Positions 1 through 7,103 of a stretch of 9,854 nucleotides of DNA are shown here, one piece after another; positions within the stretch are counted from its first letter, which is position 1, and the number at the start of each line of letters is the position of its first letter. Under the pieces are notes generated by a model. The model ran no database searches. It had not been told where the DNA came from and worked only from the letters and a program-made list of their open reading frames with translations. Made by a program: the position numbers and the translations under genes. Source of the DNA: an uncultured Clostridium sp. (GTDB lineage Bacteria; Bacillota_A; Clostridia; Lachnospirales; Lachnospiraceae); assembly GCA_900556965.1 (NCBI GenBank), contig USQV01000018.1, positions 1 through 9,854 of the forward strand. Reading direction: 5' to 3'.

Positions 1-2
1 TT

Positions 3-2510
3 TTATATGCGCGGATCGGTATACCCCATTGCCCAAAATGCGGCAGAGAGATCAAAAAACAGACGGTGGATCAGATGGTTGACCAGATCATGGAGCTTCC
101 GGAAAGAACAAAGATACAGCTTTTAGCGCCTATGGTCAGAGGAAGAAAGGGGCGTCACGAAAAGGTTCTGGAACAAGCCAGAAAGAGTGGATACGTTCGT
201 GTAATGATAGACGGAAACCTGCACGAGCTGTCTGAAGATATCCAGCTGGAAAAAAATATCAAGCATAATATCGAGATCGTGGTCGACCGCCTTATTGTAA
301 AGGAAGGGATCGAAAAGCGATTGACCGATTCGATCGAAACGGTCATGAAGCTGACAGATGGATTGATGATACTAGACGTTGCAGATGGTGAACCGATCAA
401 TTTCAGCCAGAATTTCTCCTGCCCGGATTGCGGGATCAGTATCGAGGAGGTCGAACCGCGAAGCTTCTCCTTTAATAATCCCTTCGGCGCCTGCCCGGAG
501 TGTTTTGGACTGGGTTATAAAATGGAGTTTGATGAGGATCTAATGATCCCGGATAAATCTCTTAGTATCAATCAGGGGGCAATCGCAGTAATGGGATGGC
601 AGTCCTGTGCTAAGGAGGGAAGCTTTACCCGTGCGATACTGGATGCTCTGGCAGCGGAATATGGTTTTGATCTGGATACTCCGTTTTGCAATTATTCCAA
701 GGAGATCCATGACGTCCTCATATACGGCACAAACGGAAGATCGGTCAAGGTGCATTATACCGGACAGCGCGGCACAGGTGTGTATGATGTGGCGTTTGAG
801 GGATTGATCGCAAATGTAAACCGGAGATATCGGGAGACCTTTTCCCAGACCAGCAAGGCGGAATATGAGAGCTTTATGCGAATCACGCCCTGTACGGCGT
901 GTCACGGACAGCGTTTAAAGAAGGAATCGTTGGCTGTTACCGTCGGCGGAAAAAATATATATGAAGCAACAAATATGTCCATCGTGAAATTCCGGGAGTT
1001 TATTGACAGTCTGAAGCTTTCGGAAATGCAGAAAATGATTGGCGAACAGATCTTAAAGGAGATCCGTGCCCGTATTTCCTTCCTGATCGATGTCGGGCTG
1101 GACTACCTTTCCTTATCCCGGGCTACAGGAACACTCTCCGGCGGGGAGGCCCAGAGGATCCGTCTTGCGACGCAGATCGGCTCCGGGCTGGTCGGTGTGG
1201 CTTATATTCTGGATGAGCCCAGCATCGGGCTCCATCAAAGAGACAATGACAAGCTTTTAAAAACTCTGCTTCATCTCCGGGATCTGGGAAACAGTGTGAT
1301 CGTGGTGGAGCATGATGAGGATACGATGAAAGCGGCGGACTGCATTGTGGATATCGGGCCGGGAGCGGGAGAACATGGTGGACAACTTGTCGCTGTCGGC
1401 ACCGCCAAAGAGATCATGAAGTGTCCGGAATCCATTACCGGAGCATATTTGAGCGGTCGGCTTTCGATACCGGTTCCTAAGGAAAGAAGGGAGCCCTCCG
1501 GCTGGCTTACGATTCGTGGTGCAAGGGAAAATAACCTTAAAAATATTGATGTCAGGATCCCGCTCGGGGTCATGACCTGTGTGACAGGCGTATCCGGATC
1601 GGGAAAAAGCTCTCTGATCAATGTGATCCTTTACAAGGCATTAGCCAGACAGCTGAACCGCGCCCGGACGATCCCGGGGGCATACGATAAAATTGAAGGA
1701 ACAGAGCAGCTGGATAAGATCATTGCGATCGATCAGTCTCCAATCGGCCGCACTCCGCGTTCCAATCCTGCAACCTACACAGGAGTTTTTGACTTGATCC
1801 GCGATCTTTTTGCATCTACACCGGATGCGAAAGCAAAGGGATACGGGAAAGGAAGATTCAGCTTTAATGTAAAAGGCGGCCGCTGTGAGGCGTGCAGCGG
1901 GGACGGGATCATTAAAATAGAAATGCATTTTCTTCCGGATGTCTATGTGCCCTGCGAGGTCTGCGGTGGAAAGCGATATAACAGGGAAACGCTGGAGGTC
2001 AAGTATAAGGGAAAGAGTATTTACGATGTGCTCAACATGACCGTCGAGGAAGCGTTAAAATTCTTTGAGAATGTGCCTTCGATCGCCCGAAAGATCGAGA
2101 CCTTGAATGATGTCGGACTTTCCTATATCCGTCTGGGTCAGCCATCGACGGAGCTGTCCGGAGGAGAAGCCCAGAGGATCAAGCTGGCCTCCGAGCTGTC
2201 GCGGCGGGGAACCGGAAAGACAATCTATATTCTTGATGAGCCGACGACAGGGCTTCATTTCGCGGATGTCCATAAGCTTGTTGAGATATTAAGGCGTCTG
2301 TCTCAGGGCGGAAATACGGTCGTAGTGATCGAACACAATCTGGATGTGATAAAAACGGCAGATTATATCATTGATATGGGCCCGGAGGGCGGAGATCGTG
2401 GTGGAACCGTGATCGCCTCGGGAACACCGGAGGAGATAAGTGAAGTTCCCATCTCCTATACCGGACAATATGTTAAAAAATATCTGTCGAAAAAGCATAC
2501 TTGGGACTAG
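3..2510 (+). CDS. uvrA: UvrABC excinuclease subunit A, 5'-truncated by window edge
   Basis: UvrA is the ATP-dependent DNA-damage sensor of nucleotide excision repair; as a cytoplasmic dimer it loads UvrB at lesions. The frame is open from base 3, so 835 residues are visible and roughly 105 N-terminal residues of a usual 940-950 are missing, including the first Walker A. The GTG at 66 is internal, not the start, because the upstream codons ([14 protein letters not shown]) already match UvrA. Seen in order: a zinc module with CPDC at 420-431 and CPEC about 70 bases on; ABC signature [12 protein letters not shown] at 1134-1169; Walker [15 protein letters not shown] from 1206; second Walker A GVSGSGKS at 1587-1610; a second zinc finger, CEAC at 1884 to CEVC near 1970; second signature [12 protein letters not shown] at 2154-2189; second Walker [14 protein letters not shown] from 2229. 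All key motifs are intact. It ends 61 bases before iadA on the same strand. Confidence 0.98.
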   Translation, partial: LYARIGIPHCPKCGREIKKQTVDQMVDQIMELPERTKIQLLAPMVRGRKGRHEKVLEQARKSGYVRVMIDGNLHELSEDIQLEKNIKHNIEIVVDRLIVKEGIEKRLTDSIETVMKLTDGLMILDVADGEPINFSQNFSCPDCGISIEEVEPRSFSFNNPFGACPECFGLGYKMEFDEDLMIPDKSLSINQGAIAVMGWQSCAKEGSFTRAILDALAAEYGFDLDTPFCNYSKEIHDVLIYGTNGRSVKVHYTGQRGTGVYDVAFEGLIANVNRRYRETFSQTSKAEYESFMRITPCTACHGQRLKKESLAVTVGGKNIYEATNMSIVKFREFIDSLKLSEMQKMIGEQILKEIRARISFLIDVGLDYLSLSRATGTLSGGEAQRIRLATQIGSGLVGVAYILDEPSIGLHQRDNDKLLKTLLHLRDLGNSVIVVEHDEDTMKAADCIVDIGPGAGEHGGQLVAVGTAKEIMKCPESITGAYLSGRLSIPVPKERREPSGWLTIRGARENNLKNIDVRIPLGVMTCVTGVSGSGKSSLINVILYKALARQLNRARTIPGAYDKIEGTEQLDKIIAIDQSPIGRTPRSNPATYTGVFDLIRDLFASTPDAKAKGYGKGRFSFNVKGGRCEACSGDGIIKIEMHFLPDVYVPCEVCGGKRYNRETLEVKYKGKSIYDVLNMTVEEALKFFENVPSIARKIETLNDVGLSYIRLGQPSTELSGGEAQRIKLASELSRRGTGKTIYILDEPTTGLHFADVHKLVEILRRLSQGGNTVVVIEHNLDVIKTADYIIDMGPEGGDRGGTVIASGTPEEISEVPISYTGQYVKKYLSKKHTWD

Positions 2511-2527
2511 CCGCCGCGTTTGCAGAT

Positions 2528-2536
2528 TGGTATAAT
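2528..2536 (+). promoter_or_regulatory. Candidate extended -10 promoter for iadA
   Basis: The uvrA-iadA gap contains TGGTATAAT: a perfect TATAAT at 2531-2536 preceded by TG at 2528-2529, one base apart, which is the extended -10 form. No good -35 hexamer lies 16-18 bases upstream, as expected for extended -10 promoters. A start would fall near 2543, leaving a leader of about 30 bases to iadA. The match could be chance in AT-rich spacer DNA. Confidence 0.45.
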
Positions 2537-2571
2537 AAGGGAAGAATGATAATACTTCAGGAGGGCTTTAT

Positions 2572-3720
2572 ATGTTATTGATCAAGGGCGCGGAGCTTTA
2601 CGCACCGGAATACAAGGGTAAAAAAGATGTTCTGATCGCAGGCGGAAGGATCGAGAAAATCGGAGAAGAACTCTCTGCCTGTAACGATTGCCAGGTGATT
2701 GACGGAACTGGAAAGATTGTAGCACCGGGTATTATTGATCGCCATGTTCACATTACGGGAGGTGGCGGAGAAGGCAGCTTCCACACACAGGCACCGCCGG
2801 TTCAGCTCTCGAGCCTGATTAAGGGCGGAGTGACTACCGTGATCGGTGTTCTGGGAACAGATGGGATCAGCAGAAGTGTTGAGAATCTTTTCGCTAAGGC
2901 AAAGGCACTGAAGGAGGAAGGAATTTCCGCATATTGCTGCTGCGGAGCTTATGGATATCCAAGTCCTACGATCACCGGAAGCATCAGCAAGGATATCATG
3001 TTCATTGATGAGATCCTCGGATTAAAGCTTGCGATCTCAGATCATCGTGCACCGAATATTTCAGTGGACGAGCTGATCCGTTTGGGCAGCGATGTGAGAA
3101 CGGCGGCAATGCTGAGCGGAAAGCCGGGCTTTATCTGTCTTCACATGGGCGGCGATAAGAGATGTCTTGCTCCGGTGTTTGAGGCGCTGGAAAAGACCTC
3201 CATTCCGATTAAAACATTCCATCCGACACATGTAGGCCGTGACAAGGATCTTCAGGCAGATGCCTTCAAGTTTGCAAAGATGGGCGGCACGATCGATATT
3301 ACCTGCGGACAGTTTGAAAAGAAGATGATCTCGGTGGCAGAATCTCTGAAAGAAGCAAAGGCGCAGGGTGTTCCGATGGAGAAGATCACGATCAGCTCGG
3401 ACGGACAGGGAAGCTGGTCGAATTATGATGCTGAAGGTCATCTGACAGAGATGGGAGTTTCTGATGTAGATACCGTTTACCGCCAGATCGTTTTTGAAGT
3501 TCAAAAAGAAGGAATGGCACTGGAGGAAGCACTTACTTATGGAACCAGCAACGTGGCGAAGGCTCTGGAGCTGTACCCGAAGAAGGGAACGGTAAGTGAG
3601 GGAAGTGATGCAGATGTTCTGATCCTTAATTCCGATCTCTCCATGAACACTGTTATCGCCAACGGAACGGTGATGATGCAGGATGGCGCCCTTCTCAAAA
3701 AGGGAACCTACGAAGCATAA
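2572..3720 (+). CDS. iadA: Isoaspartyl dipeptidase (beta-aspartyl-peptidase), metallo-dependent amidohydrolase
   Basis: This cytosolic zinc enzyme hydrolyses beta-aspartyl (isoaspartyl) dipeptides that arise when aspartate and asparagine residues in proteins age, recycling damaged peptide fragments. At 382 residues it is close to E. coli IadA (390). The binuclear metal site is complete and spaced as in the E. coli enzyme: HVH at residues 58-60, the lysine to be carboxylated at K152 in GLKLAISDHRA, H191 in CLHMGGD, H220 in FHPTHVGRD, and D277 in SSDGQGS. The GGGGE loop after HVH and the LGTDGISR motif (about 94-101) are also IadA-specific, which argues against dihydropyrimidinase or dihydroorotase. 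The ATG at 2572 follows CAGGAGGG at 2559-2566 with good spacing. It is either co-transcribed with uvrA or expressed from the extended -10 promoter in the gap. There is no sign of damage. Confidence 0.95.
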   Translation: MLLIKGAELYAPEYKGKKDVLIAGGRIEKIGEELSACNDCQVIDGTGKIVAPGIIDRHVHITGGGGEGSFHTQAPPVQLSSLIKGGVTTVIGVLGTDGISRSVENLFAKAKALKEEGISAYCCCGAYGYPSPTITGSISKDIMFIDEILGLKLAISDHRAPNISVDELIRLGSDVRTAAMLSGKPGFICLHMGGDKRCLAPVFEALEKTSIPIKTFHPTHVGRDKDLQADAFKFAKMGGTIDITCGQFEKKMISVAESLKEAKAQGVPMEKITISSDGQGSWSNYDAEGHLTEMGVSDVDTVYRQIVFEVQKEGMALEEALTYGTSNVAKALELYPKKGTVSEGSDADVLILNSDLSMNTVIANGTVMMQDGALLKKGTYEA

Positions 3721-3742
3721 TCGTGGGAGGATAATCCCACGA
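3721..3742 (+). terminator. Hairpin directly after iadA, terminator-like but without a T-run
   Basis: An 8-bp perfect inverted repeat, TCGTGGGA at 3721-3728 and TCCCACGA at 3735-3742, with a 6-base loop, begins right after the iadA stop. It is followed by CCTCTCATTT, not a real T-run. It may stabilise the mRNA 3' end or be a weak terminator separating iadA from the guaA promoter. Confidence 0.45.
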
Positions 3743-3801
3743 CCTCTCATTTATAAGAATATTAAAAAATGTTGGGGTCAATATCTTTTCGTTGAATCCT
3801 C

Positions 3802-3830
3802 TTGCAAAGAGGTGGACTTTCATTTATAAT
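3802..3830 (+). promoter_or_regulatory. sigma-A-type promoter of guaA
   Basis: TTGCAA at 3802-3807 (5 of 6 to TTGACA) and a perfect TATAAT at 3825-3830 are separated by exactly 17 bases. The predicted start near 3837 gives guaA an untranslated leader of about 135 bases, long enough to be regulatory. Confidence 0.8.
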
Positions 3831-3836
3831 TAAGTA

Positions 3837-3971
3837 CACTTGAGGGCATCTGTCCTGATGCTCTCGGCAGGGACTGTATGAAATTATGTGGAACTGTCAG
3901 AGCGGCAGTTCCACATTTGTATACCGTATAATAACATCCCGAAGATAAGTTAATTTTACAGGAGGCCTACG
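3837..3971 (+). promoter_or_regulatory. Structured 5' leader of guaA, possible attenuator
   Basis: Two hairpins are visible. The first pairs 3842-3850 with 3857-3865 (9 pairs, one G-U) around the loop TGTCCT. The second is an 11-bp perfect stem, 3886-3896 with 3906-3916, around a 9-base loop, followed by TTGTATAC. The first loop can also pair with GGGAC at 3870-3874, giving a rival fold or a strained pseudoknot. The second hairpin resembles a terminator with a poor U-tract. It does not show the conserved purine-riboswitch segments (no TCTACC core or CCGTAAA loop), so no known class is claimed. A role in regulating guaA is inference. Confidence 0.45.
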
Positions 3972-5516
3972 ATGAATCAGGAAAAGATTATCGTTATTGA
4001 CTTTGGCGGTCAGTATAACCAGCTGGTGGCCCGCCGAGTTCGTGAATGTAATGTATATTGTGAGATCTACTCTTACCGGACTCCGATCGAGCAGATCAAG
4101 GCAATGAATCCGAAAGGGATCATCTTAACCGGCGGCCCGAACAGCGTTTACGAGGAAGGCGCTGCCACATGCAGCAAAGAGCTGTTTGAGATGGGGGTTC
4201 CGGTGCTCGGACTTTGCTATGGCGCTCAGCTTATGATGCATGTTCTCGGTGGAAATGTCTGCAAAGCACCGGTGCGTGAGTACGGTAAGATCGAAGTAAC
4301 TGTTGACAAGACCAGCAAGCTGTTTGGAAATGTATCGGAAAAAACGATCTGCTGGATGAGCCATAACGATTATATTGAAAAGCTCGCTCCCGGTTTCCGC
4401 ATCGTCGGTCACACTGCAGACTGCCCGATCGCAGTAGCAGAGTGTGAAGAAAAGAAGCTCTATGCGATCCAGTTCCATCCTGAGGTTCTCCATACAAAGG
4501 AAGGTATCAAGATGCTCCACAACTTCATGTATGAAGTCTGCGGATGTGCAGGAACATGGAAGATGGATGCATTCGTTGAAAACAGCATCAAGGCACTCCG
4601 GGAAAAGGTCGGAAACGGAAAGGTTCTCTGTGCATTATCAGGCGGAGTGGATTCTTCCGTTGCGGCTGTTATGCTGTCAAGAGCTGTCGGTGACCAGCTT
4701 ACCTGCGTTTTTGTTGACCATGGCCTTCTTCGTAAAAATGAGGGAGACGAGGTTGAAGAAGTATTTGGACCGAATGGCTCCTACAACCTGAATTTCATCC
4801 GTGTAAACGCACAGCAGCGTTTTTACGATAAGTTAGCCGGTGTAGAGGATCCGGAGAGAAAGAGAAAGATCATCGGTGAAGAATTTATCCGTGTATTTGA
4901 GGAAGAAGCAAAGAAGATCGGTGCTGTTGACTTCTTAGTACAGGGAACGATCTACCCGGATGTAGTTGAGAGTGGATTAGGCGGTGAGTCCGCAGTGATC
5001 AAATCCCATCATAATGTCGGAGGACTTCCGGACTACGTTGATTTCAAGGAGATTATCGAACCGCTCCGTGACCTGTTTAAGGATGAAGTCCGCAAAGCCG
5101 GTCTGGAATTAGGAATCCCGGAAAAATTTGTGTATCGTCAGCCGTTCCCGGGCCCGGGACTCGGAATCCGTATCATCGGAGAAGTAACACCTGAGAAGGT
5201 TGCTATGGTACAGGAGGCCGATGCCATTTACCGCGAGGAGATCGCAAAGGCCGGACTGGACAAAGGAATCGGACAGTATTTTGCGGCCCTTACTAACATG
5301 CGTTCCGTTGGTGTTATGGGCGATGAAAGAACCTACGACTACGCGATCGCATTAAGAGCGGTAAATACGATCGACTTTATGACGGCAGAAGCCGCAGAGC
5401 TTCCGTGGGATGTACTTGGTAAGGTCTCCAGCAGAATCGTCAATGAAGTAAAGCACGTTAACCGTGTACTCTACGATTGCACAGGGAAACCGCCGGCAAC
5501 GATTGAGTTTGAATAG
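3972..5516 (+). CDS. guaA: GMP synthase (glutamine-hydrolysing)
   Basis: GuaA converts XMP to GMP using ATP and glutamine-derived ammonia, the last step of de novo guanine nucleotide synthesis in the cytosol. At 514 residues it is full length. The N-terminal class I glutamine amidotransferase domain (about 1-190) carries the catalytic triad: C82 in LGLCYGAQ, and H169 and E171 in FHPEV. The ATP pyrophosphatase domain follows, with its PP-loop SGGVDSS at 223-229. The dimerisation domain contains the [12 protein letters not shown] region and ends in the conserved PPATIEFE. The ATG at 3972 follows AGGAGG at 3960-3965. The gene has its own promoter and leader and is followed by a strong hairpin. 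Its 3' end borders a mobile-element remnant, consistent with the family's known use as an island attachment site; the C-terminus is intact, so the enzyme should be functional. Confidence 0.98.
   Translation: MNQEKIIVIDFGGQYNQLVARRVRECNVYCEIYSYRTPIEQIKAMNPKGIILTGGPNSVYEEGAATCSKELFEMGVPVLGLCYGAQLMMHVLGGNVCKAPVREYGKIEVTVDKTSKLFGNVSEKTICWMSHNDYIEKLAPGFRIVGHTADCPIAVAECEEKKLYAIQFHPEVLHTKEGIKMLHNFMYEVCGCAGTWKMDAFVENSIKALREKVGNGKVLCALSGGVDSSVAAVMLSRAVGDQLTCVFVDHGLLRKNEGDEVEEVFGPNGSYNLNFIRVNAQQRFYDKLAGVEDPERKRKIIGEEFIRVFEEEAKKIGAVDFLVQGTIYPDVVESGLGGESAVIKSHHNVGGLPDYVDFKEIIEPLRDLFKDEVRKAGLELGIPEKFVYRQPFPGPGLGIRIIGEVTPEKVAMVQEADAIYREEIAKAGLDKGIGQYFAALTNMRSVGVMGDERTYDYAIALRAVNTIDFMTAEAAELPWDVLGKVSSRIVNEVKHVNRVLYDCTGKPPATIEFE
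5490..5516 (+). other. Probable chromosomal attachment (attL) region at the guaA 3' end
   Basis: The last codons of guaA are conserved across bacteria, and tyrosine-integrase islands are known to use this segment as attB. Directly downstream come an Xre repressor, a Xis-like gene and a tyrosine integrase, the gene set expected of such an island. The matching second copy of the guaA tail (attR) was not found in the window, so the exact crossover cannot be placed. Confidence 0.35.
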
Positions 5517-5522
5517 TATAAT

Positions 5523-5562
5523 AAAGCCCAGAAGCCTTATAAATCAAAGGTTTCTGGGCTTT
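5523..5562 (+). terminator. Intrinsic terminator of guaA
   Basis: A 16-bp stem, 5523-5538 with 5547-5562 (one G-U pair), encloses an 8-base loop and starts six bases after the guaA stop. The stem ends in GGGCTTT followed by GTGCTTGC, so the U-tract is short but the stem is very stable. Confidence 0.75.
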
Positions 5563-5563
5563 G

Positions 5564-5582
5564 TGCTTGCAAAATGCTTGCA
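5564..5582 (+). repeat. Tandem TGCTTGCA direct repeat with 11-bp period
   Basis: TGCTTGCA occurs at 5564-5571 and again at 5575-5582, starts 11 bases apart. One helical turn between copies puts both on the same DNA face, as for integrase or Xis arm-type sites near an att core. The location just beyond guaA fits this, but two 8-base copies are weak evidence. Confidence 0.35.
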
Positions 5583-5613
5583 GTTTGAGGAAAATGCAAC
5601 GAATAAACAAGCG

Positions 5614-5641
5614 AGGAGCCGATAAGGCTCCTTATTTTTTT
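5614..5641 (+). terminator. Intrinsic terminator between guaA and the repressor gene
   Basis: AGGAGCC at 5614-5620 and GGCTCCT at 5626-5632 form a perfect 7-bp GC-rich stem with loop GATAA, followed by TATTTTTTT. It faces rightward and is the second barrier after the guaA terminator, so guaA transcripts should not run into the convergent repressor gene. The T-run overlaps the last lysine codons and stop of that gene. Read leftward the tail is poor in T, so it is weaker for the repressor transcript. Confidence 0.75.
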
Positions 5642-6147
5642 GCACTTTGTATGAGCATTTGAGAATCAACCATTCGGAGTTCCAATTCTTGCTCAATTTC
5701 ATCAGCACGGTTAAGTAAAAATGCTTTTGTTGTTTCATCTGGAGAAAATTGAGCTTCATCTCTTAAATGGTCGATGATAACTTTACTGTCTGCCCATTCC
5801 TTTAGAAAATGCTTTAATACAGGAGAATCAAAAGATATGGTCAGAGTATTTAGGTCAAATTTTCCATCAGCATCTTTGTTACCATGAAACTGAACTTTGC
5901 CAACTTTGGAGATAGCAAATAGATAAGGTGCAACTTCTCCAATGGTTTCTAAATGAATGTCTTGAAAAGAGGTGATACTAATATGTAAGGCATCAGCAAT
6001 GCGTTGTAAAGGTTCTTGTTTGGGATTTCTATTACCTGTTTCGTACTTTTTTAGTGTACCCAGAGGAATACCAGAAAAATCCGCAAGCTGTTGTTGAGTC
6101 AACCCACGGAGTTCTCTATAATATCTGATTTTTTCGCTGACATTCAT
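5632..6147 (-). CDS. Xre/Cro-CI-type helix-turn-helix repressor of the element
   Basis: This is a 171-residue DNA-binding protein with an N-terminal Xre-type helix-turn-helix (about residues 5-60; recognition region TQQQLADFSGIPLGTLKKYE at 17-36). The rest (about 70-171) is a mixed charged domain ending in a likely helix; no LexA-type protease motif is visible, so SOS self-cleavage is not supported. The start at 6147 is preferred over the upstream ATG at 6165: GGAG at 6159-6156 sits eight bases before it, whereas the upstream ATG follows a plain A-run. It is convergent with guaA and divergent from the Xis-like gene, the usual position of an immunity or maintenance repressor. Autoregulation through the TACATTGT repeats in its promoter is inferred. 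The exact family is not recognised. Confidence 0.85.
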   Translation of the reverse strand: MNVSEKIRYYRELRGLTQQQLADFSGIPLGTLKKYETGNRNPKQEPLQRIADALHISITSFQDIHLETIGEVAPYLFAISKVGKVQFHGNKDADGKFDLNTLTISFDSPVLKHFLKEWADSKVIIDHLRDEAQFSPDETTKAFLLNRADEIEQELELRMVDSQMLIQSAKK

Positions 6148-6174
6148 AATAATATCTCCAATCATATTTTTTTT

Positions 6175-6203
6175 ATTCTAATACATTGTACATACATTGT
6201 CAA
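6175..6203 (-). promoter_or_regulatory. Leftward promoter of the repressor gene
   Basis: On the minus strand a perfect TTGACA (6203-6198) and TAGAAT (6180-6175, 5 of 6) are separated by 17 bases. The start would lie near 6168, about 20 bases before the chosen ATG. Confidence 0.7.
6182..6200. promoter_or_regulatory. Candidate operator: TACATTGT direct repeats inside the repressor promoter
   Basis: TACATTGT occurs at 6182-6189 and 6193-6200, 11 bases apart, filling the spacer and part of the -35 of the leftward promoter. A related GTTACATTA lies at 6247-6255 inside the rightward promoter. One-turn spacing within a divergent control region suggests binding sites of the adjacent repressor; this is inference. 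Confidence 0.45.
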
Positions 6204-6234
6204 GAACAAAATGAGAACCTAAGCACAATAAAGA

Positions 6235-6263
6235 TTGACAAAAAGTGTTACATTAGATAATAT
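6235..6263 (+). promoter_or_regulatory. Rightward promoter of the Xis-like/winged-helix operon
   Basis: A perfect TTGACA at 6235-6240 is followed 17 bases later by TAATAT (6258-6263, 4 of 6) or 15 bases later by GATAAT (6256-6261, 5 of 6). It diverges from the repressor promoter, with about 30 bases between the two -35 boxes. The -10 assignment is uncertain. Confidence 0.55.
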
Positions 6264-6328
6264 GAATACAAGGGGGACAAAATGGTCACCAAATAACAAA
6301 AAAGAGAACAAAATGGAGGTTGCGAATA

Positions 6329-6535
6329 ATGAGTACATCGAAAAAATTAAAAAGTGAACAGCTTTTTGTGAGAGTAGAAACGGTGATGCATGATTTACAG
6401 ATTTCCAGACCTTTTGCGTATCGCATGATTGCAGGTTGGAATGAAGAACTGAAAGAGCAAGGTTATACAACTATTTGCGGACGTATTCCAAAGGCTTATT
6501 ATGAAAAAAAGATTTACGGCATGACTAAAGAATAA
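6329..6535 (+). CDS. Small helix-turn-helix protein, excisionase (Xis)-like
   Basis: This is a 68-residue protein with an N-terminal helix-turn-helix (about 13-45, with ISRPFAYRMI as the likely recognition helix) and a GRIPKAYYEKKIYG tail at 51-64. The spacing of HTH, GYTTICGRIP and an aromatic-rich end resembles small DNA-binding proteins that accompany tyrosine integrases in Firmicutes elements and act as excisionase or regulator. The ATG at 6329 is chosen because GGAGG at 6315-6319 lies nine bases upstream; a TTG at 6320 directly abuts that site and is unlikely. It is the first gene after the rightward promoter and is followed at 106 bases by the winged-helix gene. Excisionase function is inferred from size, fold and the integrase about 750 bases downstream. 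Confidence 0.75.
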   Translation: MSTSKKLKSEQLFVRVETVMHDLQISRPFAYRMIAGWNEELKEQGYTTICGRIPKAYYEKKIYGMTKE

Positions 6536-6592
6536 AACAGCCCTCCCTCGGCAAAGGAAGAGCTGTTAGAAAGTGCGGATATTTATTTCGTT
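6532..6592 (-). ncRNA. Candidate antisense (counter-transcribed) RNA in the leader of the winged-helix gene
   Basis: On the minus strand a promoter (TTGATT 6627-6622, 17 bases, TACAAT 6604-6599) predicts a start near 6592. About 25 bases on, an imperfect hairpin begins (6567-6562 with 6541-6536, extended inward with two mismatches) followed by TTTTATTCTTT, a good U-rich terminator tail. This would give an RNA of about 60 nt complementary to the mRNA leader between the Xis-like and the winged-helix genes. Size, position and 3' terminator hairpin match copy-control antisense RNAs of Gram-positive plasmids. Expression is unproven, and AT-rich DNA gives chance promoters. Confidence 0.45.
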
Positions 6593-6614
6593 TAATAAAT
6601 TGTACCGCGTTTTT
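6575..6614 (+). terminator. Candidate rightward attenuator before the winged-helix gene
   Basis: GCGG at 6575-6578 pairs with CCGC at 6605-6608, and ATTTATT at 6581-6587 pairs with AATAAAT at 6594-6600, separated by a small internal loop; GTTTTTA follows. The hairpin sits just upstream of the ribosome binding site at 6626-6631 and could stop transcription before the gene. The AT-rich upper stem makes it modest. It overlaps the start of the candidate antisense RNA. Confidence 0.35.
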
Positions 6615-6641
6615 ATATGATAATCAAGGAGAAACGTGGTC

Positions 6642-7076
6642 ATGGGAAAATCTAGAAAGAGTACGATAAGGAAGTTTGAGTTTTATGAAACAATAACGGA
6701 TAACGGTATAGAAAGCGGTTATGTCAGACTTGCTAATACTCAATTTCATTCGGATGCTGTGATGGATTTATCTGCAAATAGTTATAGGGTATTTACGTAC
6801 ATGAAGTTCAGAGCGAAAGGAAACAAAGTATTCACTTACACGTATGAGAATGCAATAAAAGATGCATCTATAAGCCGCCAAACATTTTTGAAAGTGAAAA
6901 AAGAATTGATAGATAATGGTTTAATAAAACAATTGGCATCAAATGCATATTCTCCGTCGAAGTTTGAATTTAGTGCGGAATGGAAGAATTACCATAGCAA
7001 AAGGAGAGATTGGTTTACAGATGAACGTATCGGTAAAAATGCTAAGAGCAAAAGAAAGCAACCACAAAGAAAATAA
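6642..7076 (+). CDS. Small winged-helix protein, possible replication initiator
   Basis: This is a 144-residue basic protein. A segment around residues 36-98 (HSDAVMDLSANSYRVFTYM, then NKVFTYTYENA, SRQTFLKVKKELIDNGLI) has the layout of a winged helix-turn-helix seen in small replication-associated proteins of Firmicutes mobile elements: a leading helix, an aromatic strand, a recognition helix and the ELIDNGLI wing entry. The C-terminus (about 132-144) is a lysine/arginine tail. The ATG at 6642 is preferred; AAGGAG at 6626-6631 lies ten bases before it, while the in-frame GTG at 6636 is only four bases away. Its role is not proven. The adjacent iteron-like array (28 bases after its stop) and the candidate antisense RNA in its leader both suggest a copy-controlled initiator; a transcription factor acting on the same repeats is the main alternative. 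Confidence 0.7.
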   Translation: MGKSRKSTIRKFEFYETITDNGIESGYVRLANTQFHSDAVMDLSANSYRVFTYMKFRAKGNKVFTYTYENAIKDASISRQTFLKVKKELIDNGLIKQLASNAYSPSKFEFSAEWKNYHSKRRDWFTDERIGKNAKSKRKQPQRK

Positions 7077-7103
7077 CGGAAAACAAATAAAAGAATTTTA
7101 CGA

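Noticed and set aside
3061..3750. Minus-strand reading frame opposite iadA (229 codons)
   Set aside because: It lies opposite the conserved metal-binding motifs of IadA, its translation resembles no known protein, and it lacks a start signal.
3927..3932. Second guaA promoter at TATAAT
   Set aside because: No -35 hexamer at 16-18 bases upstream and no TG extension; the promoter at 3802-3830 is far better.
3831..3971. Known purine riboswitch in the guaA leader
   Set aside because: The conserved junction and loop sequences of the guanine/adenine class are not visible, and the hairpin order does not match.
6282..6296. Four-codon leader peptide (ATG GTC ACC AAA TAA) after AGGGGG
   Set aside because: Too short to separate from chance; no attenuator hairpin with rival folds follows before the Xis-like gene.
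6677..6975. Second copy of the guaA 3' end (attR) inside the element, suggested by GTTTGAG/GTTTGAA strings
   Set aside because: The matches are only 7-9 bases, lie within codons for Lys-Phe-Glu-Phe in the winged-helix gene, and lack the rest of the guaA tail.
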